Assembly: GCA_016713735.1 (NCBI GenBank) | Contig: JADJOP010000005.1 | Location: forward strand, 292,710 to 356,709 | DNA from: Bryobacterales bacterium | GTDB lineage: Bacteria > Acidobacteriota > Terriglobia > Bryobacterales > Bryobacteraceae | Reading direction: 5' to 3' | Length of the DNA: 64,000 nucleotides | In this document: positions 55,835 through 64,000 of the stretch, piece after piece | How positions within the stretch are numbered: the first letter of the stretch is position 1 | How the letters are laid out: every line of letters starts with the position of its first letter | Notes under the pieces: generated by a model | What the model saw: only the letters and a program-made list of their open reading frames with translations | Databases searched by the model: none | Told to the model about the DNA's origin: nothing | Made by a program: the position numbers and the translations under genes

Positions 55835-56628
55835 ATGCGTCTCACCCCCGCCTCCCTCTTACTGCTCGCCTTCCTCTCCGCGGCTCACGCCCAACCGCCC
55901 GCCGCCTCCCGCGCCCCGCAAGCCTCTGCCCAGCAACCCCCCGCCGCCGCAGCGCGCCCCCTCTCCCCCGCCGACAAGGCCCAATTCGAAGCCCTCATCC
56001 GCGACTACCTCCTCCGCAACCCCTCCGTCATCCGCGACGCCATCATGGCCCTCCAGGAACAGGAACGCGCCGCCGCCGCCGAACGCGCCACCAAAGCCGC
56101 CCGCGCCTCCCGCGCCGACCTCTTTGACGCCCCCGGCCTCCAATTCATGGGCAGCGCCACCCCCGACATGAACCTCGCCATCTTCTTCGACTACCGCTGC
56201 GGCTACTGCAAACAAGTCGCCCCCTCGCTCGAAAAACTGGTGGAAAACGATCCCAAACTCCGCATCGTCCTCCTCGAACTCCCCGTCCTCGGCCCCGACT
56301 CCCAGTTCGCCGCCAAAGCCGCCCTCGCCGCCCGCGCCCACGGCAAATACCTCCCCTTCCACAAAGCCCTCATGGCCAGCCGCGACCTCAAGGAATCCAA
56401 CGTCCGCCAGATGGCCCGCGACCAAGGCCTCCCCGACACGATCTTCTCCCAACTCGACTCCCCGCCATCGCCGCCACCCTCCAAAAAACCGCCGCCCTCG
56501 CCGAACGCCTAGAAATTACCGGAACCCCCGGCTTCGTCGTCGGCGACACCATCCTCCCCGGCGCCGTCAGCTACGAAGTCCTCACCCAAGTCATCCAACA
56601 GGAACGCGAAAAAGCCAAGGCGAAGTAG
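55835..56628 (+). CDS. DsbA-like thioredoxin-fold protein, exported (one frameshift)
   Basis: ATG 55835 starts a signal peptide (RLTPASLLLLAFLSAAHAQ), a Pro/Ala-rich linker, a helix pair typical of the Com1/DsbA subgroup (FEALIRDYLLRNPSVIRDAIMALQEQE) and the thioredoxin fold with the CxxC site FFDYRCGYCKQVAPSLEKL. As sequenced it stops at 56512. Adding one base to C4 at 56460-56463 restores LDSPAIAATLQKTAALAERLEITGTPGFVVGDTILPGA with the cis-Pro loop (TGTPGFV) and an end at 56628, 264 residues. It is probably an oxidase or isomerase of periplasmic disulfides. No DsbB-like partner is near. Confidence 0.85.
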
Positions 56629-56645
56629 CGACGCCGCCTCACACG

Positions 56646-56920
56646 ATGCCGCCCCGCACCACCACTACGACCTCCACCAGCAGCGATCACACTGGCCAAG
56701 ACCAAACGAAGCTGAACTGGCTCCGCAACGCCGTGAAGCAGGGACTCGACGAAATCGAGCACGGCCAGGCATCGAATTCTCCTCCATGGCCCAGTTGGAG
56801 GAAGCGATCCATCAAATCGCGACAGAAACCACCGCCCACACAACACGGCAAGTTGCGGAAACCAGTCCTCCCGCACGCAAAGCCCCCCGTCGCGACCCCA
56901 TACGCCGTGCCCCCCTTTGA
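56646..56920 (+). CDS. ParD-like antitoxin (one frameshift), no toxin beside it
   Basis: The frame begins with low-complexity Thr/Ser and has TKLNWLRNAVKQGLDEIEHGQ, the second helix of ParD-type antitoxins. One inserted base near 56769 joins it to IEFSSMAQLEEAIHQIATETTAHTTRQVAETS, the typical end of that family, 91 residues in total with a stop at 56918. ParD proteins bind DNA and neutralise ParE. No ParE-like toxin follows; a VapBC-like pair does. The N-terminal part is atypical, so the start is uncertain. Confidence 0.5.
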
Positions 56921-56978
56921 CCCCTCTTTCACCGGCCCGCTAACATGAGAGAGTCCGAGCAGGCATCCAGGCGCACTC

Positions 56979-57236
56979 ATGACGATCGAGATCCACAACG
57001 CAGAACTTGAGTCGATCCTCCGCCAATACCTCATTTCAGGCCAACTGCCACTGGTCGAGGACCTCCTCCTCAAGACTCTCAAGGCATCGCACGCGCCTGT
57101 ATCCGTCGCCGCCGATCCTCACGCCCAAGCCACCGCTGCCGCCGCTCAAATCCGCCATCTCCGCACCGGCATCACCCTCGATCGCCCTCCCTGCGCCTCC
57201 CTCCGCGACTACGCCCACGCCGGTCATCGCTTCTGA
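56979..57236 (+). CDS. VapB-like antitoxin
   Basis: The 85-residue protein starts TIEIHNAELESILRQYLISGQLPLVEDLLLKTLKA, a short antitoxin fold, and ends ATAAAAQIRHLRTGITLDRPPCASLRDYAHAGHRF, whose IRHLRTGITLD resembles the toxin-binding tail of VapB-type antitoxins. Its stop overlaps the start of the PIN-domain gene as TGATG, the usual coupling in toxin-antitoxin pairs. It should repress the operon and block the toxin. Confidence 0.65.
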   Translation: MTIEIHNAELESILRQYLISGQLPLVEDLLLKTLKASHAPVSVAADPHAQATAAAAQIRHLRTGITLDRPPCASLRDYAHAGHRF

Positions 57237-57649
57237 TGGATGCCGTGGTCCTCGACGTCCCTATCTGCATGCCCTGGTGCTGCGAAGACGAAGTCTCCGC
57301 CCTCTCCGAACAACCCTCGATCATGCCGCCGCACTCCACCCTCTGCACGTACCCTCCATCTGGCCCTGGGAGATCACGAACGCACTTCTCGTCGCAACTC
57401 GCCGCAAGCGCATCACCGACGAACATGCTGCCCAGTTCCTCACCATTCTCTCCCGGTTTGATATCCATATTGCACCCCTCTCCCGCAATTCTGGATCTCC
57501 CGCGCCTAACCTCGCTTGCCCAGCGCAATAACCTCACCACCTACGACGCTTCGTACCTCGACCTCGCCATCCGCCTCGCCGCGCCCCTCGCCACTCTGGA
57601 TGACGCCCTTCGTAAGGCCGCGCTCGCTGAAGGTCTCCCGGTTCTCTAA
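57236..57649 (+). CDS. VapC-like PIN-domain toxin (two compensating frameshifts)
   Basis: The start overlaps the antitoxin stop. The N terminus AVVLDVPICMPWCCEDE has the first PIN Asp. Near 57315 the frame shifts to read LDHAAALHPLHVPSIWPWEITNALLVATRRKRITDEHAAQFLTIL (second acidic residue in WEITNAL), and near 57480 it returns to read LPRLTSLAQRNNLTTYDASYLDLAIRLAAPLATLDDALRKAA (Asp in TTYDASYLDLA and LATLDD). The net length, 137 residues, is that of VapC RNases. Either the toxin is inactivated by mutation or both shifts are sequence errors; the total fits an intact gene. Confidence 0.65.
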   Translation: MDAVVLDVPICMPWCCEDEVSALSEQPSIMPPHSTLCTYPPSGPGRSRTHFSSQLAASASPTNMLPSSSPFSPGLISILHPSPAILDLPRLTSLAQRNNLTTYDASYLDLAIRLAAPLATLDDALRKAALAEGLPVL

Positions 57650-57651
57650 TC

Positions 57652-57717
57652 CCCCGCTACCTTATACCCAATACGCCCCGCCAACCCGTCCACAACCCCT
57701 CCGCTTCGAACGCCAAC
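57652..57717 (+). repeat. Imperfect copy of the zwf start region
   Basis: This stretch aligns with 59274-59340, which covers the leader and first codons of zwf, over about 67 positions with about nine differences including three one-base gaps. CTATACCCAAT versus TTATACCCAAT and CTCCGCTTCGAACGCCA are shared. It lies directly after vapC, with the membrane-protein gene between the two copies. Confidence 0.8.
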
Positions 57718-57894
57718 ATCAGGGCCGAGCGCCGCCAGATCTTTTGATGCACGCTGCCCTCCACGTTACGGTGGCCCATCCACCCAACGGGAAGGTATCA
57801 CTCGAGTGACCATGGACAACCAGTGTCCTCGTGAGCCACTATCCGTTCATAGTTCGGGACGCCCAATCGTCGAATGAGTCAGCGGTTTCGTTGT
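57718..57894. other. Short gene-free stretch with lower GC
   Basis: Between the zwf-like fragment and the stop of the leftward membrane-protein gene no frame looks coding. It contains GGTATCACTCGAGTGACC near 57795, an imperfect dyad. Confidence 0.4.
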
Positions 57895-59091
57895 TCAGCT
57901 GGTCCTGCAGGTGTTTAAGTACCGTACCCGGGTACATCGTTCTGGCTCGAAAAATTGCAGCAACTCCCCGTCAGCCAGTTCACCCACGGTCTTGCTCCCG
58001 ACGAGGTAGTCCGTGGAGGCGCCGATCACGGCGTCCCGAGAGTCAGTCCAGCCAGCCAGATCAGGACTATCCGGGATGAGGTTCCGAAACCTCAACTCCG
58101 AGACAACTCGCGCCGCGTATACGAACGCCATCTCTCGCTCCAGCCTGACATCGGCGGAGTGGACAATCGGTGCGGGAACCCCGTTCTCCGACATGATCCG
58201 GGAGATGGGCATGTCAAGAGCAACATTGACACCAGGGAATTGCGTAAGCGGCGTGAGCGCTGTATCCACCCTCAACACCCACCTGAGCAATCGCAGCTGT
58301 CACACCAAGCCACCATAACTGCTGCTTGTTGGTCCGTAGTCCACGATCCTCCAGGAGCGCGCATCACCTCCCTCTCGTTCTCTTCCAGTTTGTCCCACAA
58401 TCCCTGCTCTCGGAGAAGCTTGTTCTGAACCTGTCGCGCGAATTCTCCTGCGCGGTGATTGGCTCTTTCTGGTTTTTGAGACTGTATCTCTGCTCCAGCC
58501 CGCGCGACGAGAGTCGCCAGTATCACAGCGCGTTCGGTCAAATAGCCGTGAAAGGCATCGCTGTTTGGCTCACTGCAGATGCTGGCGTCCAATAAGTCAC
58601 GGCCCGTCGTCAAGGAGAATCGGAGTTCCTGACTAGATCGAGCGCCGCGCCGGCGAAAGATGAAAAATGCGATCAGCCCCGTTCCCCAAGGGATGAAAGC
58701 CCGGAACCAAGCGCGACGCGGGGGGGGGGCCGGGCGGCCCGGGGGGGGGGGGCCCCCGGCCGGGGGGGGCGGGGGGGCCGCGGGGGCCCGCCCCGGGGGG
58801 GGGGGGGGGGCCCCCGGGGGGCCCCGCCCGCCGCGGGGGGGCGGCCCCCCGGGGGCCCGGCCCCCCCCCCCCCCCCCCCCGCGGGGGGGCCCCCGCCCCG
58901 CCGGGGGGGGGCCCCCCCCCGCCGGGGGCGGCCGCCCCCGGCCCCCCGGGGCCCCCCCCCCCCCCCCCCCCGGGGCGGGGGGGGCCGGCGGGGGGCCCGG
59001 GCCCCCCGGCGGACCAGAATGGGACCACGATGCCGAACAACACCAGAAAGGCTACAACATACACCACCAGGCTGGTGATCCTTGAGAACAA
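57895..59091 (-). CDS. Membrane-anchored protein with DUF4272-like cytoplasmic region (one frameshift and a G/C block)
   Basis: From TTG 59091 the protein starts with a membrane helix (SRITSLVVYVVAFLVLFGIVVPFWS). About 290 bp of only G and C follow (58718-59010). Beyond them the frame gives a second helix (AWFRAFIPWGTGLIAFFIFRRRG) that runs on without a stop into SLTTGRDLLDASICSEPN and KLLREQGLWDKLEENEREVMRAPGGSWTTDQQAAVMVAW. After a shift near 58300 it reads LLRWVLRVDTALTPLTQFPGVNVALDM and EREMAFVYAARVVSELRFRNLIPDS. The W...VLRWVL...TPL pattern recalls DUF4272. GC is lower than in neighbours. Function unknown. Confidence 0.45.
58718..59010. repeat. Block of pure G and C homopolymers
   Basis: Nearly 300 bp contain no A or T and consist of runs of G and C, several longer than ten bases. 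It splits the two membrane helices of the surrounding gene and is open in all frames only because G/C codons cannot be stops. It looks like low-quality base calls or a gap fill; a Gly/Pro/Ala-rich repeat is the alternative. Confidence 0.8.
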
Positions 59092-59293
59092 ATCCCTTGC
59101 TTCTGCGATCGAATGTAAAGCGTGCGCAACCTGCGTTCCAGTACGACCGTAAGACCTGTCTCCACATCGCCTTCAGTTGCTAGCCCTATTGAAGCACTAT
59201 CTCGACGGACACTCGCGCACTCAAATCCGCGTTTGTCCTGACCACCCGGTCAGAAGCAACGGTCCCTCCGCGCCCCCTGCTACCCTATACCCA

Positions 59294-60847
<1,554 letters not shown>

Positions 60848-60848
<1 letters not shown>

Positions 60849-61822
60849 TGGCCTCCGCCATCCGCCCCGAACGCATCCTCAAAGAACTCGACGAGCTCTG
60901 GGTCAACCTCGGCCAGCAATCCGAAGGCTCCGGCGTCCTCCGCGCCTGCGCCATGACGCTCATCGTCATCACCCCCGACGAAGGCGCCGACGCCCTCGGC
61001 GAAACCCTCGCCAAGCTCATGCGCGAACACCCCAGCCGCCTCGTCGTCCTCCGCGTCAAGCCCGGCTCTGAGGCCTCGCTCACCGAACGCGTCCTCGCCC
61101 AATGCTGGATGCCCTTCGGCTCCCGCCAGCAAATCTGCTGCGAGCAAATCGAAATCACCACCACCGAAGCCGGACTCAAGGATGTCCCCGCCGTCGTCCG
61201 CGCCCTCGAGGCCCCTGACCTCCCCGTCGTCATCTGGACCCGCATCCACGGCCTCCTCCTCCGCCCCGAATGTGCCCCCCTCCTCGAACTTGCCGACAAG
61301 GTCATCGTCGACTCCCAAGGCTACCCCCACACCCGCGACAAACTCCGCGCCATCCGCGCCACCCTCCCCTCCCGCCTCGTCGCCGACCTCGAATGGACCC
61401 GCCTCACCCGCTGGCGTCACATGCTCTCCCAGGAATTCGACAACCCCGCCCATCTCTCCCGCCTCCACGAACTCCAAACCGCCACCATCGGCTACGATGG
61501 TTCCTTCGTTCCCATGCGCGCTCTCTATCTTGCCGGCTGGCTCCGCTCCACGCTCCCCCCGCACGTCGCCATCACGCTCGAGAAATCCGGCGACGCCCCC
61601 ACCCCCCGCCTCCACACCGTCACTCTCGACGGCGGCTCGCTCCACTTCCATATCAACGTCGAACCCACCCGCGCTTCGGAAATGCGCATCTGCTCCCAAC
61701 AAGCCCACCCGCACATGCCCGCTTTGAACGATGATGAATTGATGCGCGAGGAACTGGGAGTCACCTCCCGCGACGCTGCCTTTGAAGCCTCGCTCGCCTA
61801 CGCCACGGAGATCGCTGAGTGA
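60848..61822 (+). CDS. opcA: Glucose-6-phosphate dehydrogenase assembly protein OpcA
   Basis: The 324-residue protein starts right at the zwf stop and matches OpcA: LRACAMTLIVITPDEG, CWMPFGSRQQICCEQIEITTTEAGLKDVPAVVRAL, DLPVVIWTRI, DKVIVDSQGYPHTRDKLRAI and DLEWTRLTRWRHMLSQEFDNP. OpcA helps to assemble and activate G6PD, best known from cyanobacteria and actinobacteria. The order zwf-opcA-pgl here supports the same role. It has two Cys in CCEQ that may be redox sensitive, as in cyanobacteria, though this is speculative. Confidence 0.9.
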
Positions 61823-62547
61823 AGGGCCACTACTGGGTTTACACCGACGCCGCCACCGCCGCCGCTGCCGCCGCCACCCACATCGCCGAACGCCTCGATG
61901 AGGCCATCCGCGAGCGCGGCCGCGCCACCTTCGCCATTTCCGGAGGAAATTCTCCGAAACCCATGTTCCGCGAGCTTATCAAAACCGGAGTCGACTGGAA
62001 ACAGGTCCACCTCTTCTTCGCCGACGAGCGCCACGTCCCCTCCGATTCGCCCGATTCCAACTACGCCATGGCCCTCGAGCATCTCATCCGCCCCGCCGGC
62101 ATGACCGAGGCCAACGTCACCCGCATCGAAACCGAACGCCCCCCCGCCGAAGCCGCCGCCCAATACAACCGCGTCCTCCGCGACAGCTTCCCCGGCGCCG
62201 CCATCCCCGTCTTCGACGTCGTCCACCTCGGCATGGGCCCCGACGCCCACACCGCCAGCCTCTTCCCCGGCGAGCCGCTCATCAACGACCGCAAACAACT
62301 CGTCGCCGCCGTCCACGTCGACAAGCTCAACGCCGACCGCATCACCCTCCTCCCCATCGTGCTCCACCTCGCGCGCTGCTTAATCGTTTTCTGCCCCGGC
62401 GCCGACAAAGCCCCCGCCCTCAAGCAAGTCTTCGAAGGCCCCCGCGACCCCCTCCAATTCCCCGCCCAAATCCTCGACATCCGCACCGCCGAAACCACCT
62501 GGTTCCTCGACGAAGACGCCGCCGCCCAACTCACCCCCCAAGACTGA
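61819..62547 (+). CDS. pgl: 6-phosphogluconolactonase
   Basis: GTG 61819 overlaps the opcA end. The 242-residue protein has the DevB/Pgl pattern: ATFAISGGNSPKPMFRELI, VHLFFADERHVPSDSPDSNYAMALEHLI, VTRIETERP and FDVVHLGMGPDAHTASLFPGEPLI. It hydrolyses 6-phosphogluconolactone to 6-phosphogluconate, the step after G6PD. With zwf and opcA it forms a compact operon. No gnd is in the window. Confidence 0.95.
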   Translation: MKGHYWVYTDAATAAAAAATHIAERLDEAIRERGRATFAISGGNSPKPMFRELIKTGVDWKQVHLFFADERHVPSDSPDSNYAMALEHLIRPAGMTEANVTRIETERPPAEAAAQYNRVLRDSFPGAAIPVFDVVHLGMGPDAHTASLFPGEPLINDRKQLVAAVHVDKLNADRITLLPIVLHLARCLIVFCPGADKAPALKQVFEGPRDPLQFPAQILDIRTAETTWFLDEDAAAQLTPQD

Positions 62548-62637
62548 CCACCCCCAGCGTAAGCGCCCCCCCGCCCCCCACCACCCCTCCCACACCCCCA
62601 CCCCCGGCACCCGCGAGCCGGAGCGTAAGCGAGCCGG

Positions 62638-63812
<1,175 letters not shown>

Positions 63813-63937
63813 GACAGACTCTTCCTCACGTAGATAGTGCAAGGAACCCCACCGAATTCGCCGGGAAAGATGCGGCCCGCCCCGCCACCCATCACTTACC
63901 ACGCCCCGCGCCCCGCTTCGTCCAGCAGACCTACTCC

Positions 63938-64000
63938 ATGGGCGACCCCAGTTTCCCCATCCCCAAAGCCCTCGCCACCGCCGACGCAATGGAGGACGAG
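63938..64000 (+). CDS. Possible gene start cut by the right edge
   Basis: ATG 63938 opens a frame of 21 codons (GDPSFPIPKALATADAMEDE) that runs off the window. The residue pattern looks coding and the gene would be divergent from the J-domain gene. Too short to name. Confidence 0.3.
   Translation, partial: MGDPSFPIPKALATADAMEDE

Overview
The window is very GC-rich, gene-dense bacterial DNA. Its gene content points to an acidobacterium of the Bryobacterales/Solibacter type (inference from gene families, no 16S in view). Typical signs are two VWFA-related proteins of the acidobacterial kind, a DUF1592-DUF1552-ankyrin operon, DUF1080 and sulfatase genes, a DUF7948/SBBP beta-propeller protein and many Tat or Sec exported hydrolases. 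No rRNA, tRNA, CRISPR array or transposase was recognised.

Layout. 1-3.3 kb: VWFA fragment, DNA glycosylase, cysH, PHP phosphoesterase and a PPC-domain protein. 3.3-8.5 kb: a leftward operon of DUF1592-type cytochrome protein, DUF1552 protein and ankyrin protein. 8.9-14.3 kb: a leftward operon of DUF4390, NtrY-like kinase, NtrX-like sigma54 activator, transhydrogenase sthA and DUF1080. 14.5-16.5 kb: a BamA/TamA-like barrel and a Crp/Fnr regulator. 16.6-22.3 kb: an aromatic amino acid operon trpC-trpF-trpB-trpA-chorismate mutase-aroF/tyrA, the last an in-frame fusion. 22.4-28.7 kb: a polysaccharide or sulfated-sugar locus (pectate-lyase-like protein, enolase-superfamily dehydratase, two sulfatases). 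28.7-32.7 kb: thioesterase, MoaD-MoaE fusion, VWFA protein, Hfq-like Sm protein, inositol monophosphatase and DUF2490. 32.8-42.7 kb: nucleoside salvage genes (pyrimidine phosphorylase, NupC transporter, pnp, cdd, amidohydrolase) interrupted by a deoxyhypusine-synthase-like gene and the SBBP protein. 42.7-46.7 kb: ggt, then a lower-GC frameshifted secreted protein. 46.7-51.3 kb: argF-argG-argH-argR plus a small gene, with tandem candidate ARG boxes. 51.4-54.4 kb: exported TIM barrel, SRPBCC and lyase-like genes. 54.4-55.0 kb: a gene-free stretch with a candidate sigma54 promoter, two structured-RNA candidates and two U-tract terminators. 55.0-57.7 kb: small proteins, a DsbA-like protein, a ParD-like antitoxin and a VapBC pair. 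57.7-59.3 kb: a membrane protein in an apparent insert. 59.3-62.5 kb: zwf-opcA-pgl (oxidative pentose phosphate pathway). 62.6-64 kb: a membrane J-domain protein.

The dominant anomaly is frame breakage. Fourteen genes are split by one- or few-base indels, mostly in short homopolymers. Six of them have a run of five C or G where six restores a family-typical protein; one of these six is on the opposite strand from the other five. Together with a block of nearly 300 bp made only of G and C, a poly-C/T stretch and a C15 run, this suggests draft-quality sequence, so these genes are annotated as repaired spans and not as true pseudogenes. The best candidate for something new is the tandem small-RNA locus at 54.4-55.0 kb.
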